This document shows, piece by piece, positions 1-8,273 of a stretch of DNA of 19,300 nt; the first letter of the stretch is position 1, and each line of letters starts with the position of its first letter. Origin of the DNA: JAAYWY01 sp050945275. GTDB taxonomy: Bacteria; Bacillota; DTU030; DUMP01. Location: assembly GCA_050945275.1 (NCBI GenBank), contig JBMNSQ010000020.1, positions 1 to 19,300 of the forward strand, written 5' to 3'. Under the pieces are notes generated by a model, which did not search any database, had not been told where the DNA came from, and was given only the letters and a program-made list of their open reading frames with translations. The position numbers and the translations under genes were made by a program.

Positions 1-1
1 C

Positions 2-874
2 ATACGATCACAACCCCAGAATAAGCCTTTACGGTGGCCGTCATGGCTTGTCGGCCAAAAACATCTAATAGCCGCTGCAACCTTGGTTGTACTTACAGCC
101 GCGATTGGACTTCGGCTGACCCATCAGCTGCCCTGGTCGTCTAGATCATCGATACTTGGCCCCAGCGAGCCAATCGCCGAGTACTCCATTAACCTCAAAG
201 ACGGGGCCGAGCATCGGCTAAGTTTCTTTCCTATTGTCCGACCAGATTGGCAAGAGCAAAAACTTCTGGCTGTCATCTGGGAGCGTAACCCCGTGGCCCC
301 AGGATATTTGCCTCTGTATAGCTCTGTTTTAGGTGGTGTCGGCAATCCCGAACCAGCCTTGACAGTAAAACTGCCTGGCAGCCATAACCCGTGGGCCCTA
401 ATTTCGTCCCGAAATCCGGATATGACATTTTTACACTACCGGGCCATCGGCTTTGATGGTGCGCAGCTAACAAGCTATTGGCAGCAAGATTTTGTGCCTG
501 GGGGCGAGTTAGAGGTTCAATCCGGCGTCATAATCGAACGACGCCAGGCAGTACCCGTAAATAGCACTACAACACTATCCTCCGAAAACATAGGCACCAA
601 CCGGGTGCACTTCCTGATCCCTTATCAAATTAGCTCCGATAGGCTGTTATTGCCGGTGGAGCATCTGCAAATAAAAACCGGTGAGTACCTCACCTTTATC
701 GGAGCTCAAAACAAGGTGCAAACCCACGTCCAGGGAACCGCCTTAAAACAGTTAGAAGCTAAGGAAGATACCCCTCAGTTTTATGCTGCTGAAAGGGGCC
801 AAAGTGTAATATTGCTGGAGCCCGAGAATAAACAAATTGCCCGGCAACAATTGATCATAAGCGTGGCTGAATAA
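2..874 (+). CDS. Membrane-anchored protein of unknown function, 5' end outside the window
   Basis: The reading frame is open from the left edge to the TAA at 872-874. The first usable start codon inside the window is TTG at 83, but it falls in the middle of a hydrophobic segment (about 58-120, reading HLIAAATLVVLTAAIGL). That segment follows a basic, polar stretch, so the true start is almost certainly upstream and the visible gene is a 3' part. The predicted protein has a short cytoplasmic N-terminus, one membrane anchor and about 240 extracytoplasmic residues rich in beta-prone sequence. I see no Cys pairs, catalytic motif or repeat, and I do not recognise the family. It is the only + strand gene on this side and is followed by its own terminator, so it is not part of the por operon. 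Certain as a coding region, unknown in function. Confidence 0.75.
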   Translation: MRSQPQNKPLRWPSWLVGQKHLIAAATLVVLTAAIGLRLTHQLPWSSRSSILGPSEPIAEYSINLKDGAEHRLSFFPIVRPDWQEQKLLAVIWERNPVAPGYLPLYSSVLGGVGNPEPALTVKLPGSHNPWALISSRNPDMTFLHYRAIGFDGAQLTSYWQQDFVPGGELEVQSGVIIERRQAVPVNSTTTLSSENIGTNRVHFLIPYQISSDRLLLPVEHLQIKTGEYLTFIGAQNKVQTHVQGTALKQLEAKEDTPQFYAAERGQSVILLEPENKQIARQQLIISVAE

Positions 875-900
875 CAACTAACCGGCAACCCAAATAATAA

Positions 901-937
901 ACCAGGAGAGTCCCTAAAAGGACACCTCCTGGTTTTT
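901..937 (+). terminator. Rho-independent terminator between converging genes
   Basis: ACCAGGAG (901-908) pairs with CTCCTGGT (926-933). An inner GTCC/GGAC pairing extends the stem, the loop is CTAAAA, and TTTT follows. It lies 27 bp after the stop of the + strand gene. The flank on the other side is A-rich (AAATAATAAA), so the same hairpin could also end the leftward por transcript, whose last gene stops at 953. Confidence 0.85.
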
Positions 938-952
938 CGTATCTAACCTAAC

Positions 953-1885
953 CTATGGGGCTTCCCTGCACTTCTCCAAGAGCTTGGCCCACTCCTCGTC
1001 CACGCGCTGCTGAAGCCGCTGCAGCTCTTCTTGACCTTCGTCGGTAAACAAATGACGAAAACGGCCTTGTTTGCGAATCCAATCTTCAATGGGTTTCTTC
1101 TGACGTGGCTTATAACTTAGCGTCCACTTATGGCCGTTTTCAACTTCGTACAGCGGCCAGTAGCAGGTTTCCACTGACAGGCGGGTCAGAGTAATGCCTT
1201 CTCTGGTATCATAACGCCAGCCCCGGGGACAGGGGGCCATGGTATTAATAAACGACGGCCCATCGACAGACAAAGCTTTTTGTACCTTGGCCATAAGGTC
1301 CATGAAGTGACTCGGGGACGCCTGGGCCGCATACGGAATATTATGGGCAGCCATGATAGCAGTTAAATCCTTGCGCCACTGCCTTTTGCCGGGGCTGTCG
1401 CGCCCGGCTGGACTAGTGGTGGTATCGGCAAACAGCGGCGTAGCGCTAGAGCGCTGAACACCGGTGTTCATATAAGCACCGTTGTCATAACAAATGTACA
1501 GCATGTTGTGCCCTCGTTCCATGGCTCCAGACAAAGACTGAAAGCCAATGTCGTAGGTCCCACCATCACCGCCAAAAGCAATAAACTTTACTTCTTTGCT
1601 TAGTTTGCCCTGTTTTCTCAGTGCCCGATAGGCCGTCTCCACCCCGCTTAAGGTGGCGGCGGCATTTTCGAATGCGTTGTGGATGAAATTACAGCGCCAA
1701 GCCGTATAAGGGAAAATAGTACTGGCCACTTCCAGACAACCCGTGGCATTGGCCACCACCACCGGGGCATCCCCTACCGCCAGCGCCACCTGCCGCACTA
1801 CCACCGGCGCCACGCAACCGGCACACATGCGATGGCCAGGCGAGAAAAAGGATTCGTAGTGCATAAGCTCTTTTAGATTAGGCAC
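953..1885 (-). CDS. porB: Pyruvate:ferredoxin oxidoreductase, beta subunit (TPP-binding)
   Basis: Beta subunit of the heterotetrameric pyruvate:ferredoxin oxidoreductase. It binds thiamine pyrophosphate (TPP) and the proximal [4Fe-4S] cluster used when pyruvate and CoA become acetyl-CoA and CO2, or in the reverse direction. The 310-residue length is normal. Visible motifs are CAGC (C21, C24), ATGC (C50) and APCPRGW (C219), which together supply four cluster ligands. The TPP/Mg motif is GDG at 106-108 within GGDGGTYDIG, with the downstream N135 in DNGAYMNTG. The GTG start at 1885 overlaps the porA stop by 8 bp (GTGCCTAA), with an AGGAGG Shine-Dalgarno just upstream, so translation is probably coupled. 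Last gene of the operon. One small oddity: Val follows the second Cys of CAGC, where Gly is usual in the homologues I recall. Confidence 0.95.
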   Translation of the reverse strand: MPNLKELMHYESFFSPGHRMCAGCVAPVVVRQVALAVGDAPVVVANATGCLEVASTIFPYTAWRCNFIHNAFENAAATLSGVETAYRALRKQGKLSKEVKFIAFGGDGGTYDIGFQSLSGAMERGHNMLYICYDNGAYMNTGVQRSSATPLFADTTTSPAGRDSPGKRQWRKDLTAIMAAHNIPYAAQASPSHFMDLMAKVQKALSVDGPSFINTMAPCPRGWRYDTREGITLTRLSVETCYWPLYEVENGHKWTLSYKPRQKKPIEDWIRKQGRFRHLFTDEGQEELQRLQQRVDEEWAKLLEKCREAP

Positions 1886-3080
1886 GATCTAGCGCCTCCT
1901 CACGAACACCTAAGTACCGCACCAGAGGGTCCACTTTCCCGGTAGCCACAATTTGCTCCAAATCCCGATAAACGCTTCGAATGTCGTCCAAGTTTATATC
2001 ACGGCCACCGAGGCCGAAAATGTAGTTCACCGCCGACGGCCGCTTCGACGCATCATATAAGGCGGCCCGAATGTCTTTAAATAGCGGACCACCGAAGCCA
2101 TCGTAGCTATCGGCCCGGTCCATAATAGCAACTGCTTTCACATGGGCTAGGGCTTGCTTAATCTCCTCATGGGGAAAGGGTCGATACACCCTAGGTTTGA
2201 GTAGGCCAGCTTTTATTCCTTCTTGTCGCAACTCATCCACCACCACCCGTGCCGTACCGGCAGTGGACGAGAGCACCACAATAGCAACATCGGCATCGCT
2301 AAGCTTATACGGCTCTAACAGATCATAGCGACGGCCAGTTAGGGCCTCGTATTCCTGACCCACTTTTTGGATTACCGGTTTAGCACCTAGCATGGTTTCG
2401 GCCTGGCCGCGCTTGATCTCCATATAATAATCGTACAACGCCAGCGGGCCTACGGTAACCGGGCTATCTAGGTTAAGGAGCGACGGCCGCTGCGCAGTAA
2501 ACTCGCCCACAAACTCCTGAACATCCTGATCGGCCAATATTTGTAGATTTTCCAGCGCATGACTGACAATAAATCCGTCCACACATACCATAACTGGTAG
2601 TTGAACAGCCGGGTCCTCGGCAATCCTTATGGCTTGGATTAAGTTATCGTACGCTTCCTGGGTGTCCTCCGAATACAGCTGGATCCAGCCGGCATCTCTG
2701 ACACCCATGGAGTCGCTGTGGTCACCGTGAATATTGATGGGGCCGCTCAGGGCCCGGTTCACCACAGGCATCACGATAGGCAACTGGTAGGAAGCCGCAA
2801 TGTACAGTACCTCAAACATGTAGGCCAAGCCTTGGGACGAGGTGGCAGTCATGGCGCGCACTCCACTGGTCGACGCCCCTACCACAGCGCTCATGGCTGA
2901 GTGCTCACTTTCCACCGCAATAAACTCCGTCTTCACCATACCGTTAGCTACATAACTAGAAAACAGCTGTACAATCTCCGTCGCCGGTGTAATAGGGTAC
3001 GCAGCTACAACATCGGGGTTAATCTGTTTCATGGCCATAGCCATGGCCTCGTTTCCCGTTAAGGCAATACGTTCCTGCAA
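1878..3080 (-). CDS. porA: Pyruvate:ferredoxin oxidoreductase, alpha subunit
   Basis: Alpha subunit carrying the pyrimidine-binding domain for TPP and the domain that contacts CoA. The 400 residues match PorA length. Key features are AAYPITPATE (T31 is the likely substrate contact), VESEHSAMS (E59, expected to activate TPP), R109 in NRALSGP, INIHGDHSDSMGVRD at 115-129 and DGFIVSH near 170. The RAL..PINIH.DHSD.MG.RD.GWI pattern fits the pyruvate branch better than the ketoisovalerate or oxoglutarate branches, although sequence alone cannot prove substrate. Start is TTG at 3080 with GGGAGG 8 nt upstream. Unusually for such an operon, 357 bp separate it from porD. The gap contains a palindromic element and short repeats, so porA-porB expression may be uncoupled from porC-porD. 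Confidence 0.95.
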   Translation of the reverse strand: MQERIALTGNEAMAMAMKQINPDVVAAYPITPATEIVQLFSSYVANGMVKTEFIAVESEHSAMSAVVGASTSGVRAMTATSSQGLAYMFEVLYIAASYQLPIVMPVVNRALSGPINIHGDHSDSMGVRDAGWIQLYSEDTQEAYDNLIQAIRIAEDPAVQLPVMVCVDGFIVSHALENLQILADQDVQEFVGEFTAQRPSLLNLDSPVTVGPLALYDYYMEIKRGQAETMLGAKPVIQKVGQEYEALTGRRYDLLEPYKLSDADVAIVVLSSTAGTARVVVDELRQEGIKAGLLKPRVYRPFPHEEIKQALAHVKAVAIMDRADSYDGFGGPLFKDIRAALYDASKRPSAVNYIFGLGGRDINLDDIRSVYRDLEQIVATGKVDPLVRYLGVREEALDRA

Positions 3081-3437
3081 TGCTTTCCCTCCCTATTAAG
3101 TATGGCTACGCCTTAATATCCTTCGGTTCGCTCCCTCCTCTTTGCTCTGGACAGGCTGGACAGGCGGACAGGCAGGATGACAATAACGCAAACCATTTTC
3201 ATATACTGTTATACTATGCCTTTTCCTAACATTATCTTATCTTTAGGGCACTAAGCGCTTCTTTGGCGGTGCGAACAATCGCCAGAACGACCGAGCTTGG
3301 TTCGCTCGGGGCCTGGGAGGAACTCGCTCCTTCGGAGCTCAGACAACCTCACTCGGCTTGCCCTCGCTCACCTACGCTCTTTTGATTAGGTTGTCTGCAC
3401 CGCCAGAGAGGCACTTTGGCCCCACAACGCGCAAGCC
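3081..3437. other. 357-bp intergenic region inside the por operon
   Basis: I see no credible gene here. Next to porA lie three perfect 8-bp direct repeats, GGACAGGC, at 3149-3156, 3158-3165 and 3166-3173. They run directly into GGATGACA (3175-3182), the end of a dispersed repeat found elsewhere in this window. An AT-rich stretch (3183-3245) follows, then the branched palindromic element at 3265-3404. The porCDAB genes are otherwise overlapping or tightly spaced, so this block looks like an insertion into an ancestral operon. A secondary promoter for porA-porB in the AT-rich part is possible, but I find no clear one. Confidence 0.6.
3265..3404 (-). other. Branched palindromic element, candidate structured RNA or palindromic mobile repeat
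   Basis: Nested complementary segments fold into a closed multi-branch shape. The outer stem is GGCGGTGC (3265-3272) with GCACCGCC (3397-3404). Directly inside it, AGACAACCT (3341-3349) pairs with AGGTTGTCT (3388-3396). Two hairpins sit on the other arm: GCTCC/GGAGC (3326-3338) with loop TTC, and CCGAGC/GCTCGG (3291-3309). All stems are perfect. No T-run follows on either strand, so it does not look like a simple terminator. The strand given is that of the operon that would transcribe it. It could be a structured RNA, an RNA processing signal or a dispersed palindromic repeat. I do not recognise a named class. Confidence 0.5.
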
Positions 3438-3734
3438 TTATTCATCGTCCGTCTCATCCACCATCTCCAGTGCTTTGGGCTTGGATGGACATTCATTAGC
3501 ACAAATACCACAACCCTTGCAGTGCTTGTAGTCCACACCTGACACTTTACCACCCTCATTGGTGATAGACGAATCCGGACAATAAATAAAGCAGCGCAGG
3601 CATTGGATGCAGTTTTTTTCTATCCATACCGGCTTGATTGTCCGCCAATCACCGGTCTCATACTCTGTAGCGTTTCCCCTTTTCTGAATCCATCCCGCCA
3701 CCGGGACTTCTTTCCACGGCAATAGCCGGTTCAT
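3438..3734 (-). CDS. porD: Pyruvate:ferredoxin oxidoreductase, delta subunit (2x[4Fe-4S] ferredoxin)
   Basis: Ferredoxin-like subunit that passes electrons from the proximal cluster in PorB to external ferredoxin. The 98 residues carry two full cluster motifs: C42-x2-C45-x2-C48-x3-C52-P and C72-x2-C75-x2-C78-x3-C82-P. The N-terminal region (GDWRTIKPVWIEKNC) is typical for PorD. The ATG start overlaps the porC stop as ATGA (3731-3734), so the two are translationally coupled. The C-terminus is acidic (DETDDE). A 357-bp gap follows before porA. Confidence 0.95.
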   Translation of the reverse strand: MNRLLPWKEVPVAGWIQKRGNATEYETGDWRTIKPVWIEKNCIQCLRCFIYCPDSSITNEGGKVSGVDYKHCKGCGICANECPSKPKALEMVDETDDE

Positions 3735-4309
3735 TCGCCTTGCACCTCCTCATGAGCTCTTCGAACCGCCTCCAAATTGCCCGTCACAATTTGCGGCCGA
3801 TCGGGAAATTTCCGAGCCAATTTCTTTTCCGTATCTTCCAATAGTTGATCCAGCGACATGATGTTAGTCACCCGGATCAAGGCCCCCAGAAGGGGCGTAT
3901 TAGGTATCGGCCGGCCGATGGTTTCTTCGGCAATGAGGCTGGCGTTAACGGTGTATACCCGATGACTCTGACTGGGGAGTGCCTTCTTAATAACATCCGG
4001 CCTTTGGTCGCTATTAATAAGAACAAGACCACCTGTTGGCATACCGCTAGTGACATCCCCGCCACGAAGTAGAGTCGGATCCAATACCACCACAATACTG
4101 GGCTCCGTTACATGGCAATGCACCTGTATCGGCTGGTCACTTATCCGGGTAAAAGCTTGTACCGGAGCTCCCATCCGTTCAGGCCCGTATTCAGGAAAGC
4201 CTTGAATAAACTTACCAGCCGCGGCCGCTGCCTCGGCTAGCAGTTGGGCCGCCGTTTTGGCCCCCTGGCCACCGCGGCCGTGCCATCTGATCTCTAGCAT
4301 AGAGGACAT
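3731..4309 (-). CDS. porC: Pyruvate:ferredoxin oxidoreductase, gamma subunit
   Basis: Gamma subunit of the same enzyme. At 192 aa it is of usual length. The family signature RWHGRGGQGAKTAAQLLAEA lies at residues 8-27, followed by FPEYGPERMGAPV near 39-51, a conserved stretch of gamma domains. It carries no cofactor-binding cysteines and structurally matches the corresponding domain of the single-chain enzyme encoded divergently at 4675. The ATG start at 4309 has GGGAGGAG 8-9 nt upstream. It is the first gene of porCDAB, and the divergent intergenic region must carry its promoter. Confidence 0.93.
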   Translation of the reverse strand: MSSMLEIRWHGRGGQGAKTAAQLLAEAAAAAGKFIQGFPEYGPERMGAPVQAFTRISDQPIQVHCHVTEPSIVVVLDPTLLRGGDVTSGMPTGGLVLINSDQRPDVIKKALPSQSHRVYTVNASLIAEETIGRPIPNTPLLGALIRVTNIMSLDQLLEDTEKKLARKFPDRPQIVTGNLEAVRRAHEEVQGE

Positions 4310-4447
4310 AACCTCTCCTCCCTGTACAGTTTTGATCGAGATGGAATCATGGTATCGCCGCTAGTATTTACTGTAAGGATGACCTTTATCACAAATGAAG
4401 TAGCATAACGTAAGGCTGAGTGAAAACCTACTCAACTTGTATTTCAT

Positions 4448-4468
4448 GTCGCTTCGCTCAGGATGACA
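4448..4468 (+). repeat. Dispersed repeat unit ending in GGATGACA
   Basis: TCGCTTCGCTCAGGATGACA matches a family of short palindrome-derived repeats with the core TTCGCT.CGCTC.GGATGACA. Related copies in this window are at 13344-13372 (same orientation), 17062-17088 (opposite strand) and, in degraded form, 3121-3182. All lie between genes. Confidence 0.6.
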
Positions 4469-4506
4469 GCATTAACTATCTTCCATGTCGGGACCTTTTA
4501 CACAGT

Positions 4507-4536
4507 CGGACATCCCTACCAAAAAAAGTGTATACA
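4507..4536 (+). promoter_or_regulatory. Candidate promoter for the single-chain pyruvate oxidoreductase
   Basis: CGGACA (4507-4512) and TATACA (4531-4536) are separated by 18 bp, each matching four of six bases of the housekeeping consensus. It is the best pair I can find upstream of the gene on the + strand. Transcription from here would give a leader of about 130 nt. Confidence 0.3.
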
Positions 4537-4624
4537 AGTTTTTTAAATAGGGAGGAAAACCATTTCATTGTGTTGAAATTAACTAAGGTAAACAGTGTAC
4601 GCTTCGCTTAAATTAAGGCTGGCG

Positions 4625-4647
4625 CTTTTTCTACATACGGGAAAAAG
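4625..4647 (+). promoter_or_regulatory. Leader hairpin ahead of the single-chain pyruvate oxidoreductase
   Basis: CTTTTTC (4625-4631) pairs perfectly with GAAAAAG (4641-4647) around a 9-nt loop, 14 bp before the AGGGG Shine-Dalgarno at 4661-4665. No T-run follows, so it is not a terminator. Roles in mRNA stability or translation are possible but unproven. Confidence 0.35.
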
Positions 4648-4674
4648 TGGCGGCCTAAAAAGGGGTCGATATTT

Positions 4675-7600
4675 ATGTTCAAACAGACTGTAGATGGCAA
4701 TACCGCTGCAGCCCATGTGGCCTACGCCTTTAGCGATGTAGCTGCCATCTACCCTATCACACCGTCGTCGCCTATGGCCGAGCTGTGCGATTCGTGGGCC
4801 GCTCATGGGCGCAAAAACATCTGGGGCCAAAAGCTCCACATCTCCGAGCTGCAGTCAGAAGCGGGAGCAGCAGGTGCTGTACACGGATCGCTGGCCGCCG
4901 GCGCATTCACCACCACCTTTACCGCTTCACAAGGACTGCTGCTTATGGTTCCCAATATGTACAAGATCGCCGGTGAGCATCTACCGACCGTATTTCACGT
5001 CACCGCCCGAGCGGTAGCAGCTCATGCACTGTCCATCTTCGGTGATCACTCCGACGTCATGGCCACCCGTCAGACCGGATTTGCCCTGTTGGCCTCCGGT
5101 TCCGTCCAAGAAGCTCACGACATGGCCCTGATAGCACATTTGGCTACCGTGAAAGCAGAGGTGCCATTTGTCCACTTCTTTGACGGTTTCCGCACCTCCC
5201 ACGAAATCCAGAAGATCGAGATGCTGGATTACGATGAGATGGCTCAACTAGTGGACATGGAAGCAGTAAACAAATTCCGTCAGCGCGGCCTAACTCCAGA
5301 GCGGCCAATTCAGCGCGGCACAGCCCAAAACCCGGACATTTTCTTCCAAGCCCGTGAAGCTGGTAACAAATACTACCTAGCCGCCCCCGACATAGTCGAG
5401 CAAGTTATGGACGAAGTGGCCGCAGTGCTAGGTCGCCGCTACCATCTGTTCGATTACGTTGGTGACCCCAACGCTACCGATGTCATTGTCACCATGGGAT
5501 CCAGCATCGAGGCTGTAGAAGAAACCGTAAATTACCTGATGGCTAAAGGCCGCAAAGTAGGCGTGCTCAAAGTGCGGCTCTATCGCCCATTCTCGGCTAA
5601 GCACTTCCTGAGGGCGCTGCCAGCAACTTGTAAGCGTATCGCCGTTTTAGACCGCACCAAGGAACCAGGTGCTGTAGGCGAGCCGCTATACCAGGATGTA
5701 TGCACTGTGCTTAAGGAAAACGGTAAGAAAATCACCGTTATTGGAGGACGCTATGGTCTTGGGTCGAAAGAATTTACACCGTCCATGATAAAGGCCGTGT
5801 TCGACAATCTGGCGGCAGTAGGGCCCATCAACCACTTCAGCGTTGGTATCACCGACGATGTAACCTTTAACTCTCTCCCTGTAACCGAGGAGATTAGCAC
5901 CGAACCGGAAGGTACTGTTCGCTGCAAATTCTTTGGACTAGGCTCTGACGGTACAGTGGGAGCCAATAAAAACTCCATCAAAATCATTGGCGACCACACC
6001 GACATGTACGCCCAGGGTTATTTTGTTTACGACTCCAAGAAATCCGGCGGTATTACCATTTCTCACCTGCGCTTCGGTCATGTACCCATCACGTCGCCCT
6101 ATCTGATTACCGAAGCCGACTTTATTGCCTGCCACAACCCATCCTACGTTGACAAGTACGACCTGTTGGCTGGTATTAAACAAGGTGGAACCTTCCTACT
6201 AAACTCGCCCTGGACATTGGAACAAATGGAAACCGAACTGCCGGCCTCCTTGAAACGGACCATTGCCAAAAAACAGCTTAAGTTCTACAACATAGATGCC
6301 GAAAGCATTGCTACCGAAGTGGGCTTGAGCGGCCGGATCAACACCATTATGCAGACTGCGTTCTTTAAGATCGCCAATGTAATTGAGGCCGACAAAGCCA
6401 TCGAATATATCAAAGAAGCTATTAGAACGACTTTTGGCCGCAAAGGCGACGATATTGTCAATATGAATATCGCGTCGGTGGATAAATCGCTGGAAGCCTT
6501 GGAAGAGGTTAAGTACCCTGCCCAGTGGGCCGAGGCTAAAGACGAAGCGGTGGAAGTCAAGGACGAACCAGCCTTTGTCCGCGATGTAATGCGGCCAATG
6601 TTAAGACAAGAAGGCGATAAACTGCCAGTAAGCGCCTTCACCCATGATGGCTCCTTCCCCGTGGGAACCACTAAGTACGAAAAACGCGGTATCGCGGTCA
6701 ATGTTCCTAATTGGATACCGGAAAACTGCATCCAGTGCAACCAATGTGCTTTCGTCTGCCCGCATGCGGCTATTAGACCGTATCTGGCTGCAGACGACGC
6801 GCTGGAGAATGCTCCAGCCGACTTTGTGGTTGTTGATGCTAAAGGCCTGCCTAAGGACAAAGCAGCACAGGGACTTAAATTCCGGCTGCAAGTCTCCCCG
6901 CTAGATTGCACCGGCTGCGGCAACTGTGCCGATATCTGTCCATCCAAAAACAAATCCCTGGTAATGGAACCCTTGGCCAGCTTGGCAGAAAAAGAAGCGG
7001 AGAACTGGGAGTTTGCCCAAAGCCTGCCGGTAGTAGATAGCGGAATGTCATTGGAAACAGTTAAAGGAAGTCAGTTTGCCCAGCCCTTGTTCGAGTTCTC
7101 TGGCAGCTGTGCCGGCTGCGGAGAGACACCTTATATTAAGGTCATTACCCAACTGTATGGGGATCGCATGATCGTGGCCAACGCTACTGGTTGCTCGTCC
7201 ATTTACGGCGGCAGCGCTCCAGCTTGCCCCTATACCACCAACAAAGACGGTCGCGGTCCAGCCTGGGCCAACTCTCTGTTTGAAGATAACGCCGAATTCG
7301 GTTTCGGCATGAACCTAGCCCTTAATGTACGGCGCAACACCCTGGCCACTATGGTTCAAGAGGCCTTGGCCCAAGAAGGATTAGCTCCCGAGCTTAAGGC
7401 CGCCTTGGCCGAGTGGTACGAAGGCAAAGACGATGCCCTGAAGGCCCGTCAGGCCGGAGACAAGATTAAAGCTCTGCTACCAGCTGCCTTAGCTGCTGCC
7501 AACGCTAACTTAAGACCGTATCTAGCCAACATCGCCCAAAGAGTTGACGATCTGGGTAAACCATCTATTTGGATCTTTGGTGGCGACGGTTGGGCCTACG

Positions 7601-8202
7601 ACATCGGTTACGGCGGACTAGATCACGTACTAGCCAGCGGAGCCAATGTAAACGTACTGGTCCTAGACACCGAGGTGTATTCCAACACCGGCGGTCAGTC
7701 CTCCAAAGCGACCCCCACCGGTGCCACCGCTCAGTTTGCGGCGGCTGGTAAGTACACCAAGAAAAAGGATCTCGGCCTGATGGCCATGACATACGGCTAT
7801 GTCTATGTGGCCTCAGTAGCCATGGGTGCTAACAAGAACCAGTACCTAAAGGCTATCACCGAAGCCGAGCGCTACAACGGACCGTCGCTAATTATCGCCT
7901 ACGCTCCTTGTATCAACCACGGTATTGACATGAGCCGCAGCCAGCACCAAGAGAAACTGGCCGTGGAAGCTGGCTACTGGCCGCTGTATAGATTCAATCC
8001 GGACCTGGCCAAAGAAGGTAAGAATCCATTCACGCTGGATTCAAAGGAACCTACCCTTGATTACGTGGACCATCTCCGGACCGAAATCCGCTACAGCAGC
8101 TTAGAGCGCCAATTCCCCGACCGGGCCGACGAGCTGTTTAAGAAAGCAGCCGACGACGCCCGCGCCCGGTTCGAACTGTACAAGAAGCTAAGCCAGCTTT
8201 AA
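4675..8202 (+). CDS. nifJ: Pyruvate:ferredoxin (flavodoxin) oxidoreductase, single-chain homodimeric type
   Basis: Fused enzyme that oxidises pyruvate with CoA to acetyl-CoA and CO2 and reduces ferredoxin. The 1175 aa is full length. In order: TPP pyrimidine domain with IYPITPSSPMAE (T29), E62 and R112; the GDHSDVM stretch (120-126); a transketolase-like domain II; a gamma-type domain (about 420-620); a ferredoxin domain with clusters at C685/C688/C691/C695 and C745/C748/C751/C755; proximal-cluster ligands C812, C815, C840 and C1079; and the TPP motif GGDGWAYDIG at 969-978 with NTGGQSS following. All key residues are present, so it should be active. Start is ATG 4675 with AGGGG 9 nt upstream. 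It is monocistronic, ending at a strong terminator. The region stands back to back with porCDAB, which does the same chemistry with separate subunits. Confidence 0.96.
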   Translation: MFKQTVDGNTAAAHVAYAFSDVAAIYPITPSSPMAELCDSWAAHGRKNIWGQKLHISELQSEAGAAGAVHGSLAAGAFTTTFTASQGLLLMVPNMYKIAGEHLPTVFHVTARAVAAHALSIFGDHSDVMATRQTGFALLASGSVQEAHDMALIAHLATVKAEVPFVHFFDGFRTSHEIQKIEMLDYDEMAQLVDMEAVNKFRQRGLTPERPIQRGTAQNPDIFFQAREAGNKYYLAAPDIVEQVMDEVAAVLGRRYHLFDYVGDPNATDVIVTMGSSIEAVEETVNYLMAKGRKVGVLKVRLYRPFSAKHFLRALPATCKRIAVLDRTKEPGAVGEPLYQDVCTVLKENGKKITVIGGRYGLGSKEFTPSMIKAVFDNLAAVGPINHFSVGITDDVTFNSLPVTEEISTEPEGTVRCKFFGLGSDGTVGANKNSIKIIGDHTDMYAQGYFVYDSKKSGGITISHLRFGHVPITSPYLITEADFIACHNPSYVDKYDLLAGIKQGGTFLLNSPWTLEQMETELPASLKRTIAKKQLKFYNIDAESIATEVGLSGRINTIMQTAFFKIANVIEADKAIEYIKEAIRTTFGRKGDDIVNMNIASVDKSLEALEEVKYPAQWAEAKDEAVEVKDEPAFVRDVMRPMLRQEGDKLPVSAFTHDGSFPVGTTKYEKRGIAVNVPNWIPENCIQCNQCAFVCPHAAIRPYLAADDALENAPADFVVVDAKGLPKDKAAQGLKFRLQVSPLDCTGCGNCADICPSKNKSLVMEPLASLAEKEAENWEFAQSLPVVDSGMSLETVKGSQFAQPLFEFSGSCAGCGETPYIKVITQLYGDRMIVANATGCSSIYGGSAPACPYTTNKDGRGPAWANSLFEDNAEFGFGMNLALNVRRNTLATMVQEALAQEGLAPELKAALAEWYEGKDDALKARQAGDKIKALLPAALAAANANLRPYLANIAQRVDDLGKPSIWIFGGDGWAYDIGYGGLDHVLASGANVNVLVLDTEVYSNTGGQSSKATPTGATAQFAAAGKYTKKKDLGLMAMTYGYVYVASVAMGANKNQYLKAITEAERYNGPSLIIAYAPCINHGIDMSRSQHQEKLAVEAGYWPLYRFNPDLAKEGKNPFTLDSKEPTLDYVDHLRTEIRYSSLERQFPDRADELFKKAADDARARFELYKKLSQL

Positions 8203-8273
8203 TTCGTATCTAAAACGGCACCGACATCCGTCGCTGCTAGATAGCAGCTAACTCAGAACTATAAGTAGCAAGT

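Larger units (their letters stand above)
4310..4674. other. 365-bp divergent intergenic region between the two pyruvate oxidoreductase loci
   Basis: This region must hold promoters for both loci. For the leftward operon only a weak pair is visible (TTGTGA at 4389-4394 and TAAATA at 4365-4370 on the - strand, spacer 18). A dispersed repeat unit lies at 4448-4468 (TCGCTTCGCTCAGGATGACA). On the right side there is a candidate promoter (4507-4536), a Shine-Dalgarno-like GGAGG at 4551-4555 with no start codon at normal spacing, a short palindrome CTTAAATTAAG (4607-4617) and a hairpin at 4625-4647. The rightward mRNA would then have a leader of about 130 nt. Confidence 0.5.

Noticed and set aside
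6285..6953. 222-codon antisense frame inside the single-chain pyruvate oxidoreductase gene
   Set aside because: It is a shadow of a strongly coding region with all catalytic residues on the opposite strand. No ribosome site or family features.
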